The notes under the pieces were generated by a model that had not been told where the DNA came from, made no database searches, and saw only the letters and a program-made list of their open reading frames with translations. 30,226 nt of DNA from DATKDP01 sp035546335 (GTDB lineage Bacteria > Acidobacteriota > Thermoanaerobaculia > Gp7-AA8): positions 1 through 30,226 of the forward strand of contig DATKDP010000085.1 in the NCBI GenBank assembly GCA_035546335.1, given 5' to 3'. Numbering within the stretch: the stretch's first letter is position 1; the number at the start of each line of letters is the position of its first letter. The translations under genes and the position numbers were made by a program. Below, piece after piece: positions 23,363 to 30,226 of the stretch.

Positions 23363-24790
23363 TCAAGGCAGATCCTCGATCTCAGCCAGCGTCCACGCGA
23401 GTGCGGCGATCACTGCAGCATTCATTCGCAACGCTTCAGGATCGACCTTGTCGAGCGTGTCCGAGGGGGCATGGTGATGATCGAAGTAATGCAGCGGATC
23501 CTGGCGGACGCCAAACCCGATGACTCCGTTTCGAACGAGAATTCCGGTGTCCGCACCCGTCAACGCCCGAGGCATGAGCTCGAAGGGACCAAACGAGGCG
23601 AGCGGCGCGAGATACTCGTTCAACCTCCCCCTCCCCTCGGCCCCGAGGGTCGTGAAGAAGCCGAGCGGGCGACCCGCACCGGCGTCCGACTCGATGGCGG
23701 CGACGTGCTTCTCGTGCCTGTGCCCGAAGAAATAATAGAAACTTCCCCGCAGACCGTTCTCCTCATTCATGAAGAGAACGACGCGAATCGTTCGTCGCGG
23801 TGTGAGACCGAGCTGTCGAAGCAGCCGGACTGCCTCCATGACCGCGGTGACGCCCGCCGCGTTGTCGATCGCGCCGGTCCCGAGATCCCACGAGTCGAGA
23901 TGTGCCCCGATCAGGACGATCTCCTCGGGCCTGTCCCTTCCCCGAAGCTCGGCGATCACGTTGGCCGACGGCACGTCGTGGTCCCAGCGGGGTGTCAGGA
24001 CGAGATTGATCCGCAACGGCTCACCCCTCTCCGAGAGCCTCTGCAGAAGATCGGCATCTTCGGTGGTGATCGCCGCAGCCGGAATCGCAGGATGCCCCGC
24101 CGCATAGCAGAGCTGTCCGGTGTGCGGTGTTCGCATGGATTCGGTCGTGGCCGATCGAACGAGGGCAGCGACCGCTCCCTGAGCGGCAGCGGCGCTCGCC
24201 CCACCGCCGCGATACCGAACGGCGGCCGCATACGCCGTGAATCCGTCGCGCGCGAGGACCAGATCACGGCTCATCGGAGAGTTGAAGAGCACGATCTTTC
24301 CTTCGACCGCGCGGCCGAGCGAACGAAGCTCGTCGAAGGAGCGAACGACGACGAGATCGGCTGTCAGCCCCTCCGGCGGCGTAGCCACGCTGTCCCCGAG
24401 GGCGGTGAGAACGATCGTATGATCGTGATGGGAGACGAGCGATGCGCGCTCGACGCCACGAATCCACTGCGGAACGAGAATCGGTTGATTGCGCGTCGGG
24501 AATCCCCACTGCTCGAGCGTCGCCGTCGTCCAGGAGACTGCGAGCTCCGCCTGTCGCGTGCCGCTCAGGCGCGGTCCGATCTCGTCGGTCAGATGAGAGA
24601 TCACCTCCCAGGCGTGAGAGTCATGGTCACGCGCTTCGAGAATCGTCTCGATCGTGGCGCGAATCGATTCGACCTCACTCTGCGCTCGAATCGACGGAGG
24701 GCACAACAGGGCGGCAATCGTGAAAAGGAAGACGACACGTGCCCGCAGGAGCCCATGCATACGAGATCGAGCACGACCAGAGCCCGACAT
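23363..24790 (-). CDS. M28-family zinc metallopeptidase, secreted, with PA-like insert
   Basis: A 475-aa protein similar to carboxypeptidase Q-like M28 peptidases. A hydrophobic N-terminal segment (VVFLFTIAALLCPPSIRA) suggests export. The middle (about residues 130-280) is a PA-domain insert. The catalytic part carries all usual zinc-binding and catalytic sites: GAHLDSWDLGTGAIDN (His and Asp ligands, with catalytic Asp in LDSWD), MNEENGLRGS (Glu-Glu), ESDAGAG (Asp) and HYFDHHHAPSDTLD (His). It probably removes amino acids or dipeptides in the periplasm or outside. ATG 24790 lies 1 nt after the aldehyde dehydrogenase stop (TGACATG), implying coupling; ATG 24760 is an alternative that begins closer to the signal segment. 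Confidence 0.88.
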   Translation of the reverse strand: MSGSGRARSRMHGLLRARVVFLFTIAALLCPPSIRAQSEVESIRATIETILEARDHDSHAWEVISHLTDEIGPRLSGTRQAELAVSWTTATLEQWGFPTRNQPILVPQWIRGVERASLVSHHDHTIVLTALGDSVATPPEGLTADLVVVRSFDELRSLGRAVEGKIVLFNSPMSRDLVLARDGFTAYAAAVRYRGGGASAAAAQGAVAALVRSATTESMRTPHTGQLCYAAGHPAIPAAAITTEDADLLQRLSERGEPLRINLVLTPRWDHDVPSANVIAELRGRDRPEEIVLIGAHLDSWDLGTGAIDNAAGVTAVMEAVRLLRQLGLTPRRTIRVVLFMNEENGLRGSFYYFFGHRHEKHVAAIESDAGAGRPLGFFTTLGAEGRGRLNEYLAPLASFGPFELMPRALTGADTGILVRNGVIGFGVRQDPLHYFDHHHAPSDTLDKVDPEALRMNAAVIAALAWTLAEIEDLP

Positions 24791-24791
24791 G

Positions 24792-26348
24792 TCAGACGCT
24801 CTCGGTGTCGATCTGCGCGCGCTGAAGAGCACCCGAGTAGTCGACATAGATCGACTTCCATTCGCTGAAGACATCGAGAGCGGCGACACCCGCCTCGCGA
24901 TGCCCGTTCCCTGTTTCCTTCGTGCCGCCGAAGGGGAGATGGGTCTCGGCGCCGATGGTCGGCGCGTTGACGTAGAAGATCCCCGTATCCATGTCGCGCA
25001 TGGCGATGAAGGCCTTGTTGACATCACGCGTGTAGATCGAGGACGACAGACCGTACTTCACACCATTGCCGATGTCGATCGCGTGCTCGACCGACGAACA
25101 GCGGATGACGGCCGTCACCGGGCCGAAGATTTCCTCCTGCGCGATTCGCATGTCCGGCGTCACATCGGCGAAGACCGTCGGTTGATGGAAGTGTCCGAGC
25201 GAATAGTCGAATCCGTCGTCGCGTCGCCCCGTCAGAGCCTCGCCGCCGGCGACCAGCCTCGCGCCTTCCTCGCTTCCGATCCGGACGTAGCCGGCGACCG
25301 TCTCCAGTTGCGAGCTGGAGATCGACGGGCCCATGTCCGTCTTCGGATCGAGACCGTCTCCCACGCGCAGCGTCCCGGCCCTTCCGGCCAGTTTCTCGAC
25401 GAACTGATCGTAGACCGCTTCGTGAACTACGATGCGGGACGAGGCGGTGCATCGCTGGCCCGCCGTGCCGAACGCTCCCCAGAGGGCTCCATCGACCGCC
25501 AGATCGATGTCGGCATCTTCCATCACCATGATGACGTTCTTCCCTCCCATCTCGAGATGGACGTGCGTGAACGTCGGAGCGCAGGCGATGGCAATGTCGC
25601 GTCCGACGCCGGTCGACCCGGTGAAGGAGATGACCCTGACGTCGGGATGGTGCGTGAGCGGTTCCCCGACGTCGCGGCCCCCGCCGGTGACGACATTGAA
25701 GACGCCCTTCGGGAGTCCGGCCTCTTCGAACAGCTCGGCGAGCATGATCACCGAAAGCGGCGTGAGCGAGGCCGGTTTGATCACGACCGTATTGCCGCAG
25801 ACGAGCGCGGGCATCGTCTTCCAGGCGGGGATGGCGATGGGAAAGTTCCAGGGAGTGATCAGACCGCAGACGCCGATCGGCATTCGAACCGACATGTTGA
25901 ATTTGTTCGGCAGCTCGGAGGGAGTGGTCTGCCCGTACAACCTCCGACCCTCACCTGCCGCGAGATAGGCCATGTCGATCGCTTCCTGCACGTCGCCACG
26001 CGTTTCGTCGAGCACCTTCCCCATCTCGCGCGTCATCTCGCGGGCGATCGCCTCCTTGTCGCGTCGCATCAGCTCTCCGACGCGGTAGAGAAGCTCCGCC
26101 CGTTTCGGAGCGGGGGTCAGCCGCCATGGATGGAATGCACGCCGGGCCGCTTCCACCGCGCGGTCGACGTCATCGGCATTCGATTCCTGGAATGTCCCGA
26201 CCAGATCGTCGCGATTGGCGGGGCTCCGGTTTTCGAACGTTTTCTTCGATGCCGAGGCGACCCATTGGCCGTCGATGTAGTTCCCGTACTCGCGCGCGGC
26301 TCGCAGTCCGGCTCGCGTCGCTTCCGCCTTCGTCTCGGTGGCAGGCAT
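24792..26348 (-). CDS. NAD(P)-dependent aldehyde dehydrogenase
   Basis: A 518-aa protein, the full length of the family. Catalytic and binding motifs are present: the oxyanion Asn in PWNFPIAIPAWK, the Lys in VVIKPAS, FTGSTGVG (Rossmann), general-base Glu in LEMGGKN, and the nucleophile Cys in GTAGQRCTASS; EEIFGPV and the late NAPTIGAETHLPFGG complete the fold. GAETHLPFGGTK and GTAGQRC resemble the ALDH7/P6C dehydrogenase-like group, but substrate specificity is uncertain. GGAGGA lies 5 nt before ATG 26348. It sits between bactofilin (15-nt gap) and the M28 peptidase (1-nt gap), so transcription with them is likely though no shared pathway is evident. Confidence 0.9.
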   Translation of the reverse strand: MPATETKAEATRAGLRAAREYGNYIDGQWVASASKKTFENRSPANRDDLVGTFQESNADDVDRAVEAARRAFHPWRLTPAPKRAELLYRVGELMRRDKEAIAREMTREMGKVLDETRGDVQEAIDMAYLAAGEGRRLYGQTTPSELPNKFNMSVRMPIGVCGLITPWNFPIAIPAWKTMPALVCGNTVVIKPASLTPLSVIMLAELFEEAGLPKGVFNVVTGGGRDVGEPLTHHPDVRVISFTGSTGVGRDIAIACAPTFTHVHLEMGGKNVIMVMEDADIDLAVDGALWGAFGTAGQRCTASSRIVVHEAVYDQFVEKLAGRAGTLRVGDGLDPKTDMGPSISSSQLETVAGYVRIGSEEGARLVAGGEALTGRRDDGFDYSLGHFHQPTVFADVTPDMRIAQEEIFGPVTAVIRCSSVEHAIDIGNGVKYGLSSSIYTRDVNKAFIAMRDMDTGIFYVNAPTIGAETHLPFGGTKETGNGHREAGVAALDVFSEWKSIYVDYSGALQRAQIDTESV

Positions 26349-26363
26349 GGGTCTCCTCCGTTC

Positions 26364-26762
26364 TCAGCTCTTCGGTTTCTCTGCGCCCATGTCGACCGAG
26401 CCTCGGAATGTCGCCCCCTCGGACACGATGATCTTCGGCGCCCTGATATTGCCATCGACGCTCGAGCGAGCAACCAGCTCGACCTTCCGGTCGGCGGAGA
26501 CGTCGCCGATGAGCGTCCCTTCGATGATCACACTCGCCGCATGCACGGTCGCTTCCACGCGACCGCCCAGACCGATCCGCAGGTCACTGCCGAGCTCGAT
26601 CCTTCCCTTCACGGTCCCTTCGATCAGCAGACTCTCGCTCCCGCTCAGCGCTCCGTCGAAGACCAGATGCCGTCCGAGGATCGACGGACTGCCGGTGTCG
26701 GTGTCGTGCTTCGGGATGTTCGGCTTCGGAGCGGGCGCCTGTTCTTTCGCGAAAATGGCCAT
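26364..26762 (-). CDS. Bactofilin (polymer-forming cytoskeletal protein)
   Basis: A 132-aa protein. A short Pro/Lys-rich N-terminal tail (PAPKPNIPKH) precedes a right-handed beta-helix domain (about residues 28-122) with the bactofilin pattern: GRHLVFDGALSGSESLLIEGTVKG, then repeated hydrophobic turns such as IRIGLGGRVEATV, VIIEGTLIGDVSA, VELVARSSVDGNI and APKIIVSEGATFRGSVDM. Bactofilins polymerise without nucleotide and scaffold cell shape, stalk or pole structures. Length and domain limits are normal. The usual neighbouring M23 peptidase is absent. It follows tRNA-Gly on the same strand and precedes the aldehyde dehydrogenase. Confidence 0.92.
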   Translation of the reverse strand: MAIFAKEQAPAPKPNIPKHDTDTGSPSILGRHLVFDGALSGSESLLIEGTVKGRIELGSDLRIGLGGRVEATVHAASVIIEGTLIGDVSADRKVELVARSSVDGNIRAPKIIVSEGATFRGSVDMGAEKPKS

Positions 26763-26806
26763 GATCCCTCGAGTTGCGGTCGGAAAGACTGCCGCGGGAA
26801 GTCGTC

Positions 26807-26882
26807 TGGAGCGGGCGACGGGAATCGAACCCGCGACACCAAGCTTGGGAAGCTTGTACTCTACCAGCTCAGCTACGCCCGC
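26807..26882 (-). tRNA. tRNA-Gly (anticodon CCC), CCA encoded
   Basis: Reading the minus strand, GCGGGCG pairs perfectly with CGCCCGC (7-bp acceptor stem). The D-arm region is TAGCTGAGCTGGTAGAGT. The anticodon arm is CAAGC-TTCCCAA-GCTTG, giving anticodon CCC. The T-arm contains GGGTTCGAATCCC. The 72-nt body (26811-26882) is followed by discriminator T and an encoded CCA (26807-26810), making 76 nt. It reads GGG glycine codons. Confidence 0.95.
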
Positions 26883-27039
26883 TTGATGCTGCTAACCGCC
26901 TGTGTTCTCCACCAGATACAACCACGTGGACATCGCAGAATGTGCGGACATCAGTTTACCACGGCCTCTCTGTCCACGAGTAGACATGAGCGTCGAAGAA
27001 CGCAGGAGAGAAACAGCGCGGTCTTTGACCAGTTGACTC

Positions 27040-30000
27040 TCATGTGACCACCTCCGTTGCCGTCCGGCTACCGAACCGCAGATACAGCGCCGGCACGATG
27101 AACATGTTCAGTGCCGTCGATGTCAAAAGACCGCAAAGGATGACGATCGCCATCGGCGTCTGAATCTCGCTGCCTGGCTTCCCGAGCGCGAGCGCCAGCG
27201 GAATGAGCGCGAGCCCGGCCGACAAAGCGGTCATCAAGATCGGCGACAACCGTTCGAGCGCGCCCCGCTGCACCGCTTCGCGAAGGTCTGTAACACCCTC
27301 GTCCGTCATCAGGTGCTGGATGTGCGAGATGAGCATCAGACCGTTGCGCGTGGCTATGCCGAAGAGAGTGATGAATCCGATGATCGAGGCCACCGAGAGA
27401 ATCCCGCCCGAGACGTAGACGCCGGCGACACCGCCGATCAGCGCGAGCGGGAGGTTCACCATGACCAGTGCCGCATCGCGCAACGACCCGAGCGCGATGA
27501 AGAGCAGGAGCAGAATGCCGGCGACGACGACGATGCCGAGGAGCACGAGACGTCGCGACGCCTCGGCCGCACTCTCGAACTGGCCGCCGTACTCGATGTG
27601 ATAGCCGGGCGGCAGCTTCACCGTTGCCGCGACCTGTTCGCGGATGTCCTCGACCACGCTCGTCAGGTCGCGGCCGGCGACGTTGGACATGACCACTGCT
27701 TTGCGTTCGACATTCTCGCGGCTGATCGTGTTCGGGCCGCGGTCCTTGCGAATCTCGGCCAGCGAGGAAAGCGGGATCTGCGCTCCTCCCGGTGTCGCGA
27801 TGGGTGTCGCGCGGATCGTGTCGAGATCACCGACGGCCGGCGCCTCGTAGCGCACGACGAGATCGAACGCGGCACGCCCTTCGAGGATGCGCGACACCTC
27901 ATGTCCGGCAAAGGCCGTCTCGATCGCTTCGGCAACGTCAGTGATTTGCAGGCCGTATCGAGCGATCGCCCGCCGGTCGAACTTCACCGTGAGGAACGGG
28001 ATGTCAGGTTGCTGTTCCAGCGACACGTCGGCTGTCCCTTCGACCGCGGTCATGACGTTCTTCACCTGCTCGCCGAGCTTCCGGAGCGTAGCCAGATCCT
28101 CGCCAAAGATCTTGACGGCAATGTTGGCGCGCGTACCGGAGAGCATGTGGTCGATGCGATGTGAGATCGGCTGACCGATGGTGATGTTCGTTCCCGGTAC
28201 GGCCGAGAGTTTGCGCCGGAGATCGGCGAGAAACTCTTCCTTGTCGCGATCCTTCATCTTCAGGCTGACTTCCATTTCGGAGGCGTTCACGTCCTGGGCG
28301 TGCTCGTCCAGCTCCGCCCGGCCGGTGCGCCGTGCTGTCGCGACGACCTCCGGCTCGCCGAGGAGGATTTGTTCGACCATCCGGCCGAGGCGGTCGGACG
28401 TTTCGAGCGATGTGCCGGGGAGCGTCACCATGTTGATGGTGAGCGTTCCCTCGTTGAAGTCGGGGAGGAACGCGCGGCCGGCGAATGCGAGCGCCGCGAC
28501 GGCGATGATCAGCAGAACGACCGCGACCGTGGTGATGCGATACCAATGGGCCAGAGCACGGTCGAGCAGCGGCTCGTAACCCCGCTTGAGCCAGCGCACC
28601 ACGCGGCTTTCCTCCTGGCGTTCTACAGTCTTCGACCGCGGAAGCAGAACCGAGCAGAGCGCCGGGGTCACTGTGAGCGCAACGACGAGCGACGCCGCGA
28701 GTGAGATGACGTAGGCGAATCCGAGCGGCTGAAGGAGCCGCCCTTCGACTCCGGAGAGAAAGAACAGCGGCAGGAAGACGAGGATAATGATCGCGGTCGC
28801 GAAGACGATCGAGCCTCGAATCTCACGACTCGCTTCGTAGATGATAGACATGTAACCCGGCGTGTCACTTCTGCCGTCTGCCTTCTGCTTTCTGCCTTCT
28901 CTCAGCCTCCGCACGACGTTCTCCACATCGATGATCGCGTCGTCCACGAGCGCACCGACGGCGATCGCCATCCCGCCGAGGGTCATCGTATTGATCGTTA
29001 CGCCGAACAGCTTCATGGCGAGGATCGCCGTCACGAGCGAAAGTGGGATCGCGAGCACGGTGATGCCGGTCGCGCGTACGCTCATGAGAAAGATGAAGAC
29101 GATGGCAATGACCAGGATCGCGCCATCGCGCAACGCGGAGACAACGTTATGGACCGCAATCTCGATGAAGTCCGACTGCCGGAAGATGTGGCTGTTGATC
29201 TTCATTCCGGCGGGCAGCGACTTCTGAATGTCGGCCATCACCGCGTCGAGCTGCCTTGTGAGCTGGAGCGTGTTCGCTGTCGGTTGCTTCTGAATGCCGA
29301 GAATCACGGCCGGCTTCGCGTTGTGCGAGCCTTCGCCGCGTTTGAGCGCGCTGCCGATCTGCACGGTCGCCACGTCGCGCACGAGAATCGGCTGCCCGTC
29401 ACGCTCGACGATCATCGTGGAGGCGATGTCGTCGAGAGTGGTGATGCGGCCGACGCCATGAATCAGGTACTCCTGTCCGCCTTCGTTGTAGAAGCCGGCG
29501 GACGTGTTCTCGTTGCTCTCGCGCAGCACGCGCACGACTTCATCGACGCCGAAGCCGTAGGCGGCCAGACGATCCGGCCGGACGATGACCTGATACTGCT
29601 TCGTCTCGCCGCCCGTGGGAATGACCTGTGAAACGCCCGGCACCGCAAGCAGGCGTCGTCGGATGTTCCAGTCGGCGGTCGTCTTCAGCTCCATCGGCGA
29701 ATGACGATCCGACGTGAGCGCGATGAACATGATCTCGCCCATGATCGAAGAGACCGGAGCGAGCACGGGAGGCGCGACGCCGGGCGGCAGCGTCGATTGC
29801 GCGAGCTGCAGCTTCTCGCTCACGACCTGGCGCGCCTGATAGATGTCGGTGCCCCATTCGAACTCGACCCAGATGACGGCGATGCCGACGCCGGTGGACG
29901 AGCGCACGCGACGCACGCCGGATGCACCGTTCAAAGCCGTCTCGACGGGGAACGTGATCTGCGTTTCGACTTCCTGCGGAGCCATGCCGTGCGCTTCGGC

Positions 30001-30150
30001 GACAACGGTCACGGTGGGCGCGGTCAGATCGGGGAAGACATCGACGGGCATCTTCACGGCTTCATACGTGCCCCAGACGAGGAGCAGCGCCGCCGTGACG
30101 ATGACGATGAGCCGATTGCGGAGAGACCACTGAATGATGCGATCGATCAT
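27040..30150 (-). CDS. CusA/CzcA-type heavy-metal RND efflux permease
   Basis: A 1036-aa inner-membrane RND transporter, full length. N-terminus MIDRIIQWSLRNRLIVIV and PVDVFPDLTAPTVTV are typical of the heavy-metal (HME) group. TM4 carries AVGALVDDAIIDVENVVRR, the HME proton-relay region. FLSGVEGRLLQPLGFAYVISL and NGLMLISHIQH with two porter subdomain halves complete the fold. It should use the proton gradient to export metal (probably Cu/Ag or divalent ions) from periplasm or cytoplasm together with a membrane-fusion protein and outer-membrane channel; the adaptor would lie beyond the window. Unusually, residues about 417-428 (cytoplasmic loop after TM4, GRKQKADGRSD) are encoded by the heptamer repeat, and the bases directly before ATG 30150 are the same repeat, leaving no Shine-Dalgarno. 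Confidence 0.93.
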   Translation of the reverse strand: MIDRIIQWSLRNRLIVIVTAALLLVWGTYEAVKMPVDVFPDLTAPTVTVVAEAHGMAPQEVETQITFPVETALNGASGVRRVRSSTGVGIAVIWVEFEWGTDIYQARQVVSEKLQLAQSTLPPGVAPPVLAPVSSIMGEIMFIALTSDRHSPMELKTTADWNIRRRLLAVPGVSQVIPTGGETKQYQVIVRPDRLAAYGFGVDEVVRVLRESNENTSAGFYNEGGQEYLIHGVGRITTLDDIASTMIVERDGQPILVRDVATVQIGSALKRGEGSHNAKPAVILGIQKQPTANTLQLTRQLDAVMADIQKSLPAGMKINSHIFRQSDFIEIAVHNVVSALRDGAILVIAIVFIFLMSVRATGITVLAIPLSLVTAILAMKLFGVTINTMTLGGMAIAVGALVDDAIIDVENVVRRLREGRKQKADGRSDTPGYMSIIYEASREIRGSIVFATAIIILVFLPLFFLSGVEGRLLQPLGFAYVISLAASLVVALTVTPALCSVLLPRSKTVERQEESRVVRWLKRGYEPLLDRALAHWYRITTVAVVLLIIAVAALAFAGRAFLPDFNEGTLTINMVTLPGTSLETSDRLGRMVEQILLGEPEVVATARRTGRAELDEHAQDVNASEMEVSLKMKDRDKEEFLADLRRKLSAVPGTNITIGQPISHRIDHMLSGTRANIAVKIFGEDLATLRKLGEQVKNVMTAVEGTADVSLEQQPDIPFLTVKFDRRAIARYGLQITDVAEAIETAFAGHEVSRILEGRAAFDLVVRYEAPAVGDLDTIRATPIATPGGAQIPLSSLAEIRKDRGPNTISRENVERKAVVMSNVAGRDLTSVVEDIREQVAATVKLPPGYHIEYGGQFESAAEASRRLVLLGIVVVAGILLLLFIALGSLRDAALVMVNLPLALIGGVAGVYVSGGILSVASIIGFITLFGIATRNGLMLISHIQHLMTDEGVTDLREAVQRGALERLSPILMTALSAGLALIPLALALGKPGSEIQTPMAIVILCGLLTSTALNMFIVPALYLRFGSRTATEVVT
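28866..28899. repeat. Heptamer repeat inside the RND permease gene
   Basis: A 34-bp copy of the CTTCTGC heptamer family on the plus strand. It is read in frame on the minus strand as part of a loop rich in Arg, Lys, Gln, Glu and Gly. With one mismatch it is the reverse complement of 30153-30186, including the irregular CTTTCTGC unit. The loop is normally variable in length in RND pumps, so the insertion is likely tolerated. Confidence 0.8.
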
Positions 30151-30152
30151 TT

Positions 30153-30186
30153 GAAGGCAGAAAGCAGAAGGCAGAAGGCAGAAGTG
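30153..30186. repeat. Heptamer repeat just upstream of the RND permease start
   Basis: GAAGGCAG-AAAGCAGAAG-GCAG... on the plus strand, ending 2 nt from ATG 30150. On the coding (minus) strand the leader is therefore pyrimidine-rich with no ribosome site. It is a 33-of-34 inverted copy of 28866-28899. Confidence 0.8.
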
Positions 30187-30201
30187 CCTTTCGCCAAGCG
30201 G

Positions 30202-30226
30202 CTACTGCTTCCTCCATTTCTTGATG
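30202..30226 (-). CDS. Possible last codons of an upstream gene (partial)
   Basis: On the minus strand one frame reads Ile-Lys-Lys-Trp-Arg-Lys-Gln then TAG (30202-30204), a plausible basic C-terminus of a gene preceding the RND permease, for example its membrane-fusion partner. Only eight codons are in the window, so identity cannot be judged and the frame may be chance. Confidence 0.25.

Noticed and set aside
24654..27047. A 797-codon plus-strand open frame across the aldehyde dehydrogenase, bactofilin and tRNA genes
   Set aside because: It runs through three well-supported minus-strand features including a tRNA, and its translation is a shadow composition.
26807..30150. tRNA-Gly as attachment site for a metal-resistance island
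   Set aside because: The RND pump lies on the 5' side of the tRNA, no integrase is visible, and I found no repeated copy of the tRNA 3' end.

Overview
The window is about 30.2 kb of GC-rich, densely coding DNA from a Gram-negative (diderm) bacterium. Signs of a diderm are two OmpW-type outer-membrane barrels, MurB, a YceI periplasmic protein and an RND metal-efflux pump. Gene style points to an Acidobacteriota-like lineage: a giant hybrid sensor kinase with a propeller and Y_Y_Y input region, a multihaem cytochrome cluster, a bactofilin, an EcsC-like protein, and heptanucleotide plus GTCATCCTGAGCGAG-type dispersed repeats. That assignment is an inference; there is no rRNA gene or other taxonomic marker here.

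Layout. 1-4045 (+): a dispersed palindromic repeat, then a tightly coupled three-gene unit. It holds a full-length P1B-type (CopA-like) ATPase homologue in which every catalytic motif I can place is replaced, a membrane-anchored cupredoxin-like protein that has lost the usual Cys/Met ligands, and a BadF/NagK-type sugar kinase. 4055-6635 (-): two OmpW-family barrels and a YceI protein, with a truncated 60-codon gene (+) between them. 6933-11510 (+): a 1525-aa hybrid histidine kinase with two receiver domains. 11540-14130: a repeat-rich stretch with a small ORF flanked by GC-rich inverted repeats, an EcsC-like gene, a DinB-like gene and a hotdog thioesterase, separated and partly extended by (GCAGAAG)n-type repeats. 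14262-18942: a PilZ-domain protein, murB, a POT peptide transporter and a DUF819 membrane protein. 19092-23205: a respiratory module made of a CcmI/CycH C-terminal-domain protein, a seven-haem NapC/NirT-type cytochrome, and an eleven-haem cytochrome fused to a b-type cytochrome membrane domain (CbcL-like architecture). 23363-26882 (-): M28 peptidase, aldehyde dehydrogenase, bactofilin and tRNA-Gly(CCC). 27040-30226 (-): a CusA/CzcA-type RND permease and possibly the last codons of an upstream gene.

Main points of interest: (1) the apparently inactive P-type ATPase, kept in frame and coupled to a cupredoxin whose metal site is also altered; (2) a heptamer repeat without stop codons in any frame that forms the C-terminal tail of one protein, the end of another, a loop of the RND pump and the leader of the same pump, with the last two copies forming a near-perfect 34-bp inverted repeat; (3) the multihaem quinol-oxidation-like cluster. 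All functions are read from sequence by eye; no database search was run.
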